25,359 nucleotides of DNA from JBQCHF01 sp051953655 (GTDB taxonomy: Bacteria > Actinomycetota > Actinomycetes > Motilibacterales > Motilibacteraceae), in the NCBI GenBank assembly GCA_051953655.1, contig JBQCIO010000233.1, positions 1 through 25,359 on the forward strand. Reading direction: 5' to 3'. Positions 7,211-15,275 of this stretch are shown here, one piece after another. Made by a program: the position numbers and the translations under genes. Within the stretch, counting starts at the first letter, position 1, and each line of letters begins with the position of its first letter. Under the pieces are notes generated by a model, which was given only the letters and a program-made list of their open reading frames with translations, was not told the DNA's origin and searched no databases.

Positions 7211-8389
7211 CTAGGCGTAACGGCGCAGGTGCACGTTCTCCAGCAGGCCGACGGCCATGAAGTTGGCGAACATCGAGGACCCGCCGTAGCTGACGAAGGG
7301 CAGCGGGACGCCGGTGACCGGCATGAGGCCGAGGGTCATGCCGATGTTCTCGAAGGCCTGGAAGGTGAACCAGCAGACGATGCCGACGGCCACCAGGCGG
7401 CCGAAGAGGTCCTCGGCTCTGGCCGCGATGCGCAGCGCCCGCCACAGCAGTAGCCCGAGCAGCGCGATGATGCCGCCGGCGCCGACCAGTCCGAGCTCCT
7501 CCCCCGCCACCGTGAAGACGAAGTCGGTCTGCTGCTCGGGCACGAACTTGCCCTGGGTCTGGTAGCCGTGGAACAGCCCCTGGCCGTCCACGCCGCCGCT
7601 GCCGATGGCGATCTGCGCCTGGCGCACGTTGTAGCCGGAGCCGGAGGGGTCGGCGTTGGGGTCGACGAACGAGGTCAGCCGCTTGATCTGGTACTCGTGG
7701 ATCACGCCGGCCTGCACGGCCACGAAGCCGAGCAGCACGCCGGCCAGCACCAGCCCGCCCACCCAGCGCGCCTTGGCCCCGCTCACCGCGATGACGCCGA
7801 GCAGCAGGCAGCAGATGACCAGCGAGGTGCCCAGGTCGGGCTGCAGCATGATCAGTCCGAGCGGCACCGCGGCGAACGCGAGCGCCAGCATGACGTCGAC
7901 GTCGCGGGGGGTGTCCTCGGCGTCGCGCTTCTCCGAGAGCAGCACCGCCATGCCGACGACGAGGGCCACCTTGGCGAACTCGGCCGGCTGGACGGAGAAG
8001 CCGGCCGGCAGCACGATCCACGAGTGCGCGCCGTTGATGGTGGAGCCCAGCGGCGAGAGCACCGCGAGCAGGCCGAGGATCGAGGCCACGTAGATGACCG
8101 GCGCGTAGGCGCGCAGCATCCGGTAGTCGAAGAACGTGGTGGCCAGGCCGAGGCCCAGGCCGATGACGATGTTGAGGACGTTCTTCTTGACGAACGACTG
8201 CGGGTCGCCGCCGGCGTCGATCATGCGGCCCCGGGTGGCCGACCAGACCAGCAGGCTGCCGACGACGCACATCGCCAGCACGGTGCCGACCAGGACCCAG
8301 TCCAGCCGGGGCCAGACGCTCTCCCGGCTCCGCCCGCTCGCCTGGGCCCCTCGGCTGCGCACCGCGGCCGGGTAGCCGCCCGCGCTCAT
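7211..8389 (-). CDS. rodA: Peptidoglycan polymerase RodA (SEDS family)
   Basis: This 392-residue multi-pass membrane protein polymerises lipid II into glycan strands for lateral wall growth, working with PBP2. SEDS signatures are QPAEFAK (134-140), QPDLGTSL (183-190), the catalytic aspartate Asp289 in QTDFVF of the large extracellular loop, and ENIGMTLGLMPVTG with PLPFVSYGGSS (347-372). The first 28 residues are a charged cytoplasmic tail. The start at 8389 is preferred over the upstream ATG because it forms an ATGA overlap with the mrdA stop, indicating translational coupling of enzyme and partner. RodA is chosen over FtsW because of its mre/mrdA context. Confidence 0.95.
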   Translation of the reverse strand: MSAGGYPAAVRSRGAQASGRSRESVWPRLDWVLVGTVLAMCVVGSLLVWSATRGRMIDAGGDPQSFVKKNVLNIVIGLGLGLATTFFDYRMLRAYAPVIYVASILGLLAVLSPLGSTINGAHSWIVLPAGFSVQPAEFAKVALVVGMAVLLSEKRDAEDTPRDVDVMLALAFAAVPLGLIMLQPDLGTSLVICCLLLGVIAVSGAKARWVGGLVLAGVLLGFVAVQAGVIHEYQIKRLTSFVDPNADPSGSGYNVRQAQIAIGSGGVDGQGLFHGYQTQGKFVPEQQTDFVFTVAGEELGLVGAGGIIALLGLLLWRALRIAARAEDLFGRLVAVGIVCWFTFQAFENIGMTLGLMPVTGVPLPFVSYGGSSMFANFMAVGLLENVHLRRYA

Positions 8390-10806
8390 ACCGGCCACCT
8401 GCTGCGGTTGAGCGGCGGCCCGGCCGCGGCCAGCACCAGGTGCGGCGGTGGGTCGGCCGGGGGCAGCCCGCTCACCGGGCCGCTCGCGGTCGGGCTCTCC
8501 GGTCCCGCCGGGGCGCTGCCCGGCGGTGCGGCCGCGGGCTGCCAGTAGGCCGCGTCAGCCACCGAGGGGATCACGACGTTCAGCGGCAGGCTCTTGGGGG
8601 GCCGGGCCTCCTTGCCGACGCCGCCGACCACCGGCAGACCGTTGGGCTGCGCCCCGAAGGTGGTGCCCTTGGGCAGCACCACGGTGCCGTCCGGGGCGAT
8701 GGAGGGCAGCTTGGTCGCCGGGGTGCCGCCGGGCACCAGGGCCTTGGCGGGGTCGATGCTGCCGTCGTCCTGGACGCCGAAGATCGCCTTGTAGATGTTG
8801 GCCACGCTCGGGCCGGAGACGCCCGAGCCGGTGCCGCCCTGGGTGACCATCATGACGATCGCGTACTGCGGGTCGGTGGCCGGGGCGTAGGAGGCGAACC
8901 AGGAGGTCGACTCCTTGCCGTAGACCTCGGCGGTGCCGGTCTTGCTGGCCACCGGGATCTTGTCCAGCGGGAAGTTCACCTGCACGAAGGGGTAGTGGCC
9001 GGTGCCCTCGTCGGTGACGCCGCGCAGCGCGTCCTTCATGTAGGCCAGCACCTTGGGCTGCACCGGGATCTTGCCGCGGACCACCGGCTTGATGTTCTCG
9101 ACGACCGAGCCGTCGGGCCGCACGACCGCCTTGGCCACGTGCGGCTCGTAGATGGTGCCGCCGTTGGCGATGGAGGCGTAGACCATGGCCATCTGCAGCG
9201 GGCTGACCAGCAGGTCGCCCTGGCCGATGGCGAAGTTGGCGACGTCACCGCCACGGAACCGGTTGCCCTCGGTGCAGTTCTCCTGCGAGAGCTTGGTGAG
9301 GAAGTCGGCCTTGGCCGGGTCCTTCTTCCGGGTGTTGGGGAAGCCGGTCTTGGCCGCGGTGCAGTAGTAGTCGCGGGTGGCCTCCCAGTAGTCCTGCTTC
9401 CACTGGCGGTCCGGGATGCGGCCGGAGACCTCGCCGGGCAGGTCGATGCCGGTCTTCTGCCCGACCAGGTACCCCGTGGCGCTCTTGAACATCGGGTCCT
9501 TGGGGTTCTTGACCGGGGTGTTGCCGCCGTCGCGCAGCCACTGCTCGTAGGCGAACTTGTAGAAGATCGTGTCGCAGGAGACCTCGAGCGCCTTCTTCAG
9601 GCTGATGTTGCCGAACGCCTCGGACTCGTAGTTGCTCTTGAGCGAGTCGCCGATGCGGTAGGCGCTGACGCACGGGTAGGTCTGGTCGAGCGGGTAGTAG
9701 CCGCTCTGCACCGCGCCCGGCAGGGTGACCACCTTGAAGGTCGACCCCGGCGCGAACTCGCCCTGGAAGGCCCGCGACTGGTTCGGGTAGAGGTTGGTCT
9801 CGGAGGAGATGGCGTCGTAGTTCTTCTGCGAGATGCCGCCCACCCAGACGTTGGGGTCGTAGGTGGGGTAGCTGGCCATCGCGACCACGCCGCCGGTCTT
9901 GACGTCGAGCACCACGACCGCACCCGAGTCGGCGGTGAACTTCTTCCCGCCCTTGTTCAGGTCGCCGGTGGTGCGGGCGCGCTGGATGGCCGCCCACAGC
10001 TGCTGCTCGGCGACGGCCTGCACGCCGGCGTCGATGTTGGTCACCACGTAGTTGCCCGGGGTGGGGTCGGTCGACCCGACCACGCCGGTGACGGCGCCGC
10101 GCTGGTCCACCGCGAGCTTCTCCACACCGGGGGCACCGCGCAGAGCCTGGTCGTACTGCTTCTCCAGGCCGGCCCGGCCGACGACGTCGTTCTGCTCGAG
10201 CGTGCTCTTGCCCGCGGCCTTCTGCGCGTCCAGCTCGCCCTGGGTGACCGGGCCGAGGTAGCCCAGCTCGTGGGCCGCGTTGGCGCCCATGGGCTGCGGG
10301 TACTCGCGCACGGCCTGCAGCTCGGCCGTCACCCCCGGGAAGTCCTCCCGGCGCTCCATGATCTGCAGGGCCATCTTCGGCTCTGCTTCCTCGGTGAGCG
10401 GGATCGGCTGGTACGGGGACCCGTTCCAGCAGGTCGGGGGCTTGGGCGCGCCGGGCTCGCCGCACAGCCGGGTCTTGTCCCACAGGGTCTGGAACGGCTC
10501 GCCGATGACCTTGGCGACCCGCTGCAGCAGCGCCTTGCCGCCGTCCTTCTGCTGGAGCAGCTCGGTGCGGCTGACCGAGACGACCAGCGCGGTGCGGTTG
10601 CGCGCCAGCGGCCGGCCACGGTCGTCGAGGATGAGCCCGCGCGGGGCCGGGGTGACGATCTCGCGGATCCGGTTGGAGGTGGCCGCGGCCTGGTACTTCT
10701 CGCCGCTGGCGACCTGCAGGAACCAGAGGCGCCCGAACAGGGTGACCAGCAGCGACACCACGAGGACCTGGAGGACGACCAGGCGCAGGCGGGACCGCTC
10801 GCTCAC
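8386..10806 (-). CDS. mrdA: Penicillin-binding protein 2 (class B transpeptidase)
   Basis: This 806-residue monofunctional transpeptidase cross-links the glycan made by RodA during elongation. A single N-terminal transmembrane helix (about 8-30) is followed by a dimerisation domain with the RGLILDDRGRPLARN block (56-70). The transpeptidase domain carries SxxK at Ser355-Lys358 (STFK), a Ser-Cys-Asp at 410-412 in the SxN position, and KTGT at 622-625. About 125 residues after the catalytic domain are Pro/Ala/Gly-rich and probably lie disordered outside the membrane. The GTG at 10806 is chosen because AGGAG lies ten bases upstream and the protein then opens just before the membrane anchor. The open frame extends further upstream, but that part looks non-coding. 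Confidence 0.94.
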   Translation of the reverse strand: MSERSRLRLVVLQVLVVSLLVTLFGRLWFLQVASGEKYQAAATSNRIREIVTPAPRGLILDDRGRPLARNRTALVVSVSRTELLQQKDGGKALLQRVAKVIGEPFQTLWDKTRLCGEPGAPKPPTCWNGSPYQPIPLTEEAEPKMALQIMERREDFPGVTAELQAVREYPQPMGANAAHELGYLGPVTQGELDAQKAAGKSTLEQNDVVGRAGLEKQYDQALRGAPGVEKLAVDQRGAVTGVVGSTDPTPGNYVVTNIDAGVQAVAEQQLWAAIQRARTTGDLNKGGKKFTADSGAVVVLDVKTGGVVAMASYPTYDPNVWVGGISQKNYDAISSETNLYPNQSRAFQGEFAPGSTFKVVTLPGAVQSGYYPLDQTYPCVSAYRIGDSLKSNYESEAFGNISLKKALEVSCDTIFYKFAYEQWLRDGGNTPVKNPKDPMFKSATGYLVGQKTGIDLPGEVSGRIPDRQWKQDYWEATRDYYCTAAKTGFPNTRKKDPAKADFLTKLSQENCTEGNRFRGGDVANFAIGQGDLLVSPLQMAMVYASIANGGTIYEPHVAKAVVRPDGSVVENIKPVVRGKIPVQPKVLAYMKDALRGVTDEGTGHYPFVQVNFPLDKIPVASKTGTAEVYGKESTSWFASYAPATDPQYAIVMMVTQGGTGSGVSGPSVANIYKAIFGVQDDGSIDPAKALVPGGTPATKLPSIAPDGTVVLPKGTTFGAQPNGLPVVGGVGKEARPPKSLPLNVVIPSVADAAYWQPAAAPPGSAPAGPESPTASGPVSGLPPADPPPHLVLAAAGPPLNRSRWPV

Positions 10807-10980
10807 AGTGGTGGTGCTCCTGCCTGTTCCTGGACTGCGCTGGTGCTGCCGGGGGTCGGAACGACCTGGCCGGCAGGTTGATCGGCACGGCGGCCGGCGG
10901 GGACCTGCTGATCGCGCCGTGAAGGGGGACGATCCGGGCGGCCGATCGGTTCCCTCCCCCCAGCCCCGCACATGGGACGG
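10807..10980 (-). other. mreD-mrdA intergenic gap
   Basis: This 174-base gap is unusual in an otherwise tightly packed cluster. Apart from the mrdA ribosome binding site (10817-10821) and a small CCGATCGG palindrome near 10942, I see no convincing promoter hexamer pair or terminator hairpin. Confidence 0.4.
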
Positions 10981-11499
10981 CTAGCGCACGAGGTCGGGTT
11001 CGGCCCGGCGGGCGAGGGCGAGGACGGCGGGGACGACGAGCGGTGCCAGGACCAGATCGTAGAGGACCGCGGTGGGCAGGACCCGGGCCACGAGCACCCA
11101 GGTGACCCGCGCGTCGCCCATGACCACGCCGAGCAGGGCGTAGACGAGGGTGGCGGCTGCGGCGGCGGCGCCGACGACGAGGAAGGGCACCAGGGCCGAG
11201 CGCTCCACCTCGGCCCGGGCCTGCCCGCAGAGGTAGCCGACGAGGGTGAGCACGAGCGCCCACCGGCCGGCCGCGTGGTCGGCGGGCGGGACCAGGTCCA
11301 GCGCCAGGCCGGCCGCGAAGCCGGTGACCGCGCCGAACGTGGGGCCGTAGACCAGGGCGAGCGCGACCACCCCGAGCAGCACGACGTCCGGTGTGGCCCC
11401 GGGCAGCGGCAGCCGGCCGAGCACCCCCACCTGCAGCACCAGCGCCGTGACGACCACGGCCGCGGCCAGGGCCAGGCGCGGTCCGCTGAGCGTCCTCAC
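10981..11499 (-). CDS. mreD: Rod shape-determining protein MreD
   Basis: This 172-residue, highly hydrophobic protein has about five predicted membrane helices and is typical of MreD in length. The first helix (8-27) is followed by the family-like segments GATPDVVLLGVVALALVYGP (34-53) and GFAAGLALDLV (60-70). MreD is an inner-membrane component of the elongasome whose biochemical role is poorly defined. MreD sequences diverge strongly, so the call leans on position directly after mreC (7-base gap) and before mrdA. The last residues, RAEPDLVR, form a short charged cytoplasmic tail. Confidence 0.9.
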   Translation of the reverse strand: MRTLSGPRLALAAAVVVTALVLQVGVLGRLPLPGATPDVVLLGVVALALVYGPTFGAVTGFAAGLALDLVPPADHAAGRWALVLTLVGYLCGQARAEVERSALVPFLVVGAAAAAATLVYALLGVVMGDARVTWVLVARVLPTAVLYDLVLAPLVVPAVLALARRAEPDLVR

Positions 11500-11506
11500 G
11501 CCCGGC

Positions 11507-12499
11507 TCACCCGGCTCCGCTGCCGGACGGGCTGGGCGTCGGTCCGGCCGCGGGCGTGGCGCCGGGCCGGGGCGAGCCCGCGCCGGCCGTCGGGGTCGAG
11601 GACGGTGCCGGGGTCGCCGTCGGGGTCGGCTTGGGCTTGGGCGGCAGCACCGCGTCGCGCGGGTCGGTGCGCGGCGGGGCGACGACGACGCCGACCAGGT
11701 CCAGCGCGGTGAAGTCGACGTAGGGCTTCACCGTGGCGGTCTTGGTCAGCGCCCCGGGGGTGCTCTCGACCTTGATGACCTGGCCCACCGGCACCCCGGG
11801 CACGAACGGGCTGTCGCCCTGCGAGCCGAAGGTGACCAGCCGCGCGCCGGGGTCGACCGTGGTCTGGGGGTCGTAGAGCTGCAGGTCGAGCGGGGTGTGG
11901 TCGCCCTGGCCGTTGGCCACGCCGACCTGGAGGGTGGACTCGAGCCGGACCCCCACGCTGGAGGTCGGGTCGATGGCGAGCAGCACCGTGCAGGTGGTGC
12001 GGCTGACCGAGCGGACCCGGCCCACCAGACCGTCGCCGTTGATCACCGTCATGTCCGGCTTGACGCCGTCGAGCGAGCCGGCGTCGATCGTGACCGTCCA
12101 GGCGAACCCCTGGGCCGGCCCGACCGCGACGACCTGGGCCGGCACGATCCGGTACTGCCCGGCGCCGGCCGTGCGCAGCAGCTTGTCCAGCTCGGCGGCG
12201 CGGGTGCGGTCGAGCTCGCTGCTGCGCAGCTGCCCGCGCAGGTCGGCGTTCTCCTGCTCGAGCGCCTTGATCCGCTTCTCGCTGCTGCCGAGGTCGCCGA
12301 CGGCCGAGATGGCTCCGACGACCGGGTCGACGACGGCCGACACCGCCTGCTCGACCGGTCCGAACACGTTGCCGGCCGCCGTGCGCAGCCCGCCGAGCGG
12401 CGAGGCGTCGCCGCCGCGCTGGTCGATGGTGATGAGGGTGAACGAGACGAGCAGGAGCAGGCCGAGGATGAGGCGGTTGCGACGGGTGTCCCGGTTCAC
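11507..12499 (-). CDS. mreC: Rod shape-determining protein MreC
   Basis: This 330-residue bitopic membrane protein links the cytoplasmic MreB filament to extracytoplasmic PBP2. One transmembrane helix (about 9-26) is followed by a coiled-coil segment (about 70-110, KRIKALEQENADLRGQL), then the beta-barrel domain (about 118-270) with MTVINGDGLVGRV and GDSPFVPGVPVG. The last 45 residues are a Pro/Thr/Ser-rich tail that is absent from most proteobacterial MreC proteins but common in actinobacteria. It starts with GTG at 12499, with AAGGGA ten bases upstream. It lies 118 bases after mreB, a gap filled by two strong hairpins. Confidence 0.94.
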   Translation of the reverse strand: MNRDTRRNRLILGLLLLVSFTLITIDQRGGDASPLGGLRTAAGNVFGPVEQAVSAVVDPVVGAISAVGDLGSSEKRIKALEQENADLRGQLRSSELDRTRAAELDKLLRTAGAGQYRIVPAQVVAVGPAQGFAWTVTIDAGSLDGVKPDMTVINGDGLVGRVRSVSRTTCTVLLAIDPTSSVGVRLESTLQVGVANGQGDHTPLDLQLYDPQTTVDPGARLVTFGSQGDSPFVPGVPVGQVIKVESTPGALTKTATVKPYVDFTALDLVGVVVAPPRTDPRDAVLPPKPKPTPTATPAPSSTPTAGAGSPRPGATPAAGPTPSPSGSGAG

Positions 12500-12530
12500 C
12501 CCGCACCCGTCCCTTCAGCCGCGCTGCGCT

Positions 12531-12577
12531 TCCCCGGCGCAGCCGGGGACGGGCGCCGGACCCCGGGCCCGGCGCCC
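12531..12577 (-). promoter_or_regulatory. Two tandem GC hairpins between mreB and mreC
   Basis: The first hairpin is an 8-bp perfect stem (12531-12538 with 12542-12549, loop GCA). One base later a 9-bp perfect stem (12551-12559 with 12569-12577) encloses a 9-base loop. They lie between the mreB stop and the mreC ribosome binding site. Partial termination or mRNA processing that keeps MreB more abundant than MreC/MreD is a reasonable inference. There is no U-tract. Confidence 0.45.
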
Positions 12578-12617
12578 CTCTCGCCCGCGGCCCGCCGGAG
12601 CGTGGCCGCGGCGGACA

Positions 12618-13649
12618 TCAGTGCTTCGGCTCGGAGATGAGGACCTGCTGCAGGGCCTCGAACTCCTCGACGCACTTGCCCGAGCCCATGGCGACCGAGT
12701 CGAGCGGGCGCTCGGTGATGTGGATGGGCATGCCGGTCTCGTGGCGCAGCCGCTCGTCCAGGCCCTTGAGCAGGGCGCCGCCACCGGTGAGCACGATGCC
12801 GCGGTCCATGATGTCGCCGGACAGCTCCGGCGGGCACTTGTCCAGGGTGGTCTTGACCGCGTCGACGATCGCGTTGACCGGCTCCTCGATGGCCTTCCGG
12901 ATCTCCTCGGCCGAGACCACGATGGTCTTGGGCAGGCCGGAGACGAGGTCGCGTCCGCGGATCTCGGCGTGCGGCTCGTCCGGCACCGGGAAGGCCGAGC
13001 CGATGGCCATCTTGATCTCCTCGGCGGTGCGCTCGCCGAGCATGAGCGAGTACTCCTTCTTGACGTACTGGATGATCGAGGAGTCCAGCTCGTCGCCGCC
13101 GACGCGGATGCTCTGCGAGGTGACGATGCCGCCGAGGGAGATGACCGCGACCTCGGTGGTGCCGCCGCCGATGTCGACCACCATGTTGCCGGTCGGCTCG
13201 TGCACGGGCAGGCCCGCGCCGATGGCGGCGGCCATCGGCTCCTCGATGATGTAGACCTTGCGCGCGCCCGCGGCGTAGCCGGCGTCCTTGACCGCGCGCT
13301 GCTCGACGCCGGTGATGCCCGAGGGCACGCAGACGACGATGCGCGGCTTGGCCAGGTGGCGCCGGCGGTGCACCTTCTGGATGAAGTAGCGCAGCATCCG
13401 CTCGGTGGTGTCGAAGTCGGCGATGACGCCGTCCTTGAGCGGGCGGATCGCCACGATGTTCCCCGGCGTGCGGCCGATCATCTTCTTCGCCTCGGCGCCC
13501 ACCGCGAGGATCCCGCCGGTGTTGGTGTTGATGGCCACCACCGAGGGCTCGTTGAGCACGATGCCCTTGCCGCGGACGTAGACCAGGGTGTTCGCGGTGC
13601 CGAGGTCGACGGCCATGTCACGGCCGATGAACGACATGTTGTTCGCCAT
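12618..13649 (-). CDS. mreB: Actin-like cell shape protein MreB
   Basis: This is a 343-residue bacterial actin that assembles into membrane-associated filaments steering the elongation machinery. Nucleotide-binding signatures are phosphate-1 (DMAVDLGTANTLVY, 11-24), connect-1 region IVVCVPSGITGVEQRAV, phosphate-2 DIGGGTTEVAV and the adenosine motif VLTGGGALLKGLD. All regions are intact and the length is normal. The start at 13649 gives MANNMSFIGRD, while an internal ATG four codons later is also possible. GGAAGG lies 14 bases upstream of the first ATG, which is further than usual. It is the first gene of the mre-mrd cluster and probably has its own promoter at 13750-13778. Confidence 0.97.
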   Translation of the reverse strand: MANNMSFIGRDMAVDLGTANTLVYVRGKGIVLNEPSVVAINTNTGGILAVGAEAKKMIGRTPGNIVAIRPLKDGVIADFDTTERMLRYFIQKVHRRRHLAKPRIVVCVPSGITGVEQRAVKDAGYAAGARKVYIIEEPMAAAIGAGLPVHEPTGNMVVDIGGGTTEVAVISLGGIVTSQSIRVGGDELDSSIIQYVKKEYSLMLGERTAEEIKMAIGSAFPVPDEPHAEIRGRDLVSGLPKTIVVSAEEIRKAIEEPVNAIVDAVKTTLDKCPPELSGDIMDRGIVLTGGGALLKGLDERLRHETGMPIHITERPLDSVAMGSGKCVEEFEALQQVLISEPKH

Positions 13650-13688
13650 GGGAGGAGCGGGGGCCTTCCGGGGGGAGGTGCGAGAGGG

Positions 13689-13728
13689 GCGTCATCGATG
13701 ACGCGGGACGCCCTGCTGGCGCAGGGCG
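13689..13728 (-). promoter_or_regulatory. Palindrome and hairpin in the mreB leader
   Basis: A perfect 16-bp palindrome GCGTCATCGATGACGC (13689-13704) is followed by a perfect 8-bp hairpin (13709-13716 with 13721-13728, loop TGGC). Both lie 40-80 bases upstream of the mreB ATG. The first has the form of a dimeric repressor operator, and the second of a leader or ndk-terminator hairpin. No regulator can be named from the sequence. Confidence 0.4.
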
Positions 13729-13749
13729 CGGACGCAGACGGGCGGGCTC

Positions 13750-13778
13750 ATGGTAACCGCGGTTCGGGTCGGACCCAA
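13750..13778 (-). promoter_or_regulatory. Candidate mreB promoter
   Basis: TTGGGT (13778-13773), a 17-base spacer and TACCAT (13755-13750) form a plausible housekeeping promoter on the minus strand. The leader would be about 95 bases. Two palindromes lie in the spacer: GGGTCCGACCC (13766-13776) and AACCGCGGTT (13755-13764). Confidence 0.4.
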
Positions 13779-13813
13779 AAGGCCGCCGAGCGCGTCGCGA
13801 TCACCCTTTCGGG

Positions 13814-14254
13814 CTACTCCCCCTGCCCCGTTGTGTCCAGCTCCGGGAAGAAGATGGCGATCTCGCGGGCGGCCGACTCCGGGCTGTCCGAGCCGTGCAC
13901 CACGTTGCTCATGACCTTCTCGCCCCAGTCCCGGGCGAGGTCGCCGCGGATGGTCCCGGGGGCGGCGGTGGTCGGGTCGGTGGCGCCGGCCAGCGACCGG
14001 AAGCCCTCCACCACCCGCTGCCCCTCCACCATCAGCGCGACCACCGGACCGGAGGACATGAACTCCACCAGCGGCTCGTAGAACGGCTTGCCCACGTGCT
14101 CGGCGTAGTGCCGCTCCAGGATGGCGCGGTCGAGGGTGCGCAGGTCCAGGGCCACCACCCGGTAGCCCTTGCGCTCGATCCGGGTGAGCACCTCGCCGAT
14201 GTGGCCGCGGCGGACGCCGTCGGGCTTGACGAGGACGAGGGTGCGCTCGGTCAC
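13814..14254 (-). CDS. ndk: Nucleoside diphosphate kinase
   Basis: This 146-residue enzyme transfers the gamma phosphate of ATP to other nucleoside diphosphates through a phosphohistidine, balancing NTP and dNTP pools. The active-site histidine is His120 in NVVHGSDS. Lys10 in VLVKPDGV and the GTIRGD block (100-105) are the expected nucleotide-binding parts. The C-terminal FFPELD is also present. The GTG at 14254 is supported by AGGAGA eight bases upstream. In many actinobacteria ndk directly follows the DUF4233 gene, but here 5.7 kb of ABC transporter genes separate them. Confidence 0.96.
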   Translation of the reverse strand: MTERTLVLVKPDGVRRGHIGEVLTRIERKGYRVVALDLRTLDRAILERHYAEHVGKPFYEPLVEFMSSGPVVALMVEGQRVVEGFRSLAGATDPTTAAPGTIRGDLARDWGEKVMSNVVHGSDSPESAAREIAIFFPELDTTGQGE

Positions 14255-14390
14255 TGTGTCGGTCTCCTACGGCTCGGGCTTGGGCTCAGGGCTGTCTGCA
14301 CTCACGCTGTCGAGGCCCTCGAGGAGCCCCCGGGCCGAGGCTATCGAAGGCGCCGCTCTGCAGGTGGACCCCGCCGCCCTCACCGCGCCA

Positions 14391-14456
14391 GTTCCATGCT
14401 TACCGCGGCAGATCTGTCGCGGTAAGCATGGAACGATCACGTCCACGTGATCGTTC
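14391..14456. repeat. Near-perfect 44-bp palindrome plus overlapping 26-bp palindrome
   Basis: Positions 14391-14412 mirror 14413-14434 with a single mismatch (14408/14417). The arms include 17 perfectly paired bases, and the centre is CAGATCTG. A second palindrome, GAACGATCACGT (14431-14442) with ACGTGATCGTTC (14445-14456), shares four bases with the first. The pair begins ten bases after the stop of the operon A permease. It may act as that operon's terminator, though there is no U-tract, or it may be a REP-like mobile palindrome. Confidence 0.6.
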
Positions 14457-14465
14457 GGGCCCGGC

Positions 14466-15275
14466 TCAGCGCAGCAGCAGCCGGGCGAGCCGGCGCGAGG
14501 TGACGAGCAGCCCGAGGGCGCCGAGCACGACGAGGTAGGCGACCCGCAGCAGCAGGCCGGGGTGGACGGCGCCGACGCTGAGCGAGCGGACCAGGTCCAC
14601 GCCCTGGTAGAGCGGGGTCCACTGCACGACCGTGCGCAGCGCCGGCGGGTAGACGTCGAGCGGGTAGAAGGTGCCCGACAGCAGGAACATCGGGAGCGTG
14701 GCCAGGAAGGTCCACTCGAAGTCCTGCCAGGACTTCATGAACGTGGTGACGGCCATCCCGGCGCCGGCGAAGGCGAACCCGAGCAGCAGCGCGGCCAACG
14801 GCACCAGCACCGCCCACCAGGACGACACCAGGCCGAGCGCCACCATGACCACGAGGAAGGCCGAGCTGTAGAGCGATCCGCGGGCCACCGCCCAGGCGAT
14901 CTCGCCGGCGGCGACGTCGCGGGGCGAGACCGGCGTGGCCAGCACGGCGTCGTAGAGCTTGTTGTACTTGAGCTTGAAGAAGACGTTGAAGGTGACGTCG
15001 ATGACGGCGCCGTTCATGGCTGAGGTGGCCAGCATGGCCGGGGCGACGAAGGCGGCGTAGGTGAGCGGCTGCCCGTCCGGGCCGGTGACCCCCTTGATCA
15101 CGCTGCCCAGACCCACGCCCAGGGCGAAGAGGTAGAGCAGCGGCTCGAGGAAGCCGCTGACCAGCATCAGCCAGCTGCGGCGGTAGACCCGCACGTTGCG
15201 CTCGAACAGGGCCGGGGCCATGGACCGGCGGCGGGCGGCCGGCTGGCGCAGCGCGGCGGCGGTGAGGACGCTCAT
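14466..15275 (-). CDS. ABC-2 type permease, NodJ-like (operon A, second permease)
   Basis: This 269-residue inner-membrane permease has about six helices. The first hydrophobic block (36-60, WLMLVSGFLEPLLYLFALGVGLGS) and the late LSGTFYPLDVYP (199-210) with VQWTPLYQGVDLVRS are typical of the NodJ/DrrB-like ABC-2 group that exports lipids, glycans or drugs. It shares LGLVSSWWA and the WTPL..GV.L.R segment with the permease encoded just upstream, so the two are paralogues that probably form a heterodimer with the operon A ATPase. The ATG overlaps the preceding stop as TGATG. The substrate is unknown, and no nod or sugar-modifying gene is nearby. Confidence 0.86.
   Translation of the reverse strand: MSVLTAAALRQPAARRRSMAPALFERNVRVYRRSWLMLVSGFLEPLLYLFALGVGLGSVIKGVTGPDGQPLTYAAFVAPAMLATSAMNGAVIDVTFNVFFKLKYNKLYDAVLATPVSPRDVAAGEIAWAVARGSLYSSAFLVVMVALGLVSSWWAVLVPLAALLLGFAFAGAGMAVTTFMKSWQDFEWTFLATLPMFLLSGTFYPLDVYPPALRTVVQWTPLYQGVDLVRSLSVGAVHPGLLLRVAYLVVLGALGLLVTSRRLARLLLR

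Noticed and set aside
10807..10971. Extended N-terminus of mrdA
   Set aside because: The extra 55 codons look non-coding and would place a long Arg/Pro/Ser-rich stretch before the membrane anchor. The GTG at 10806 has a good ribosome binding site.
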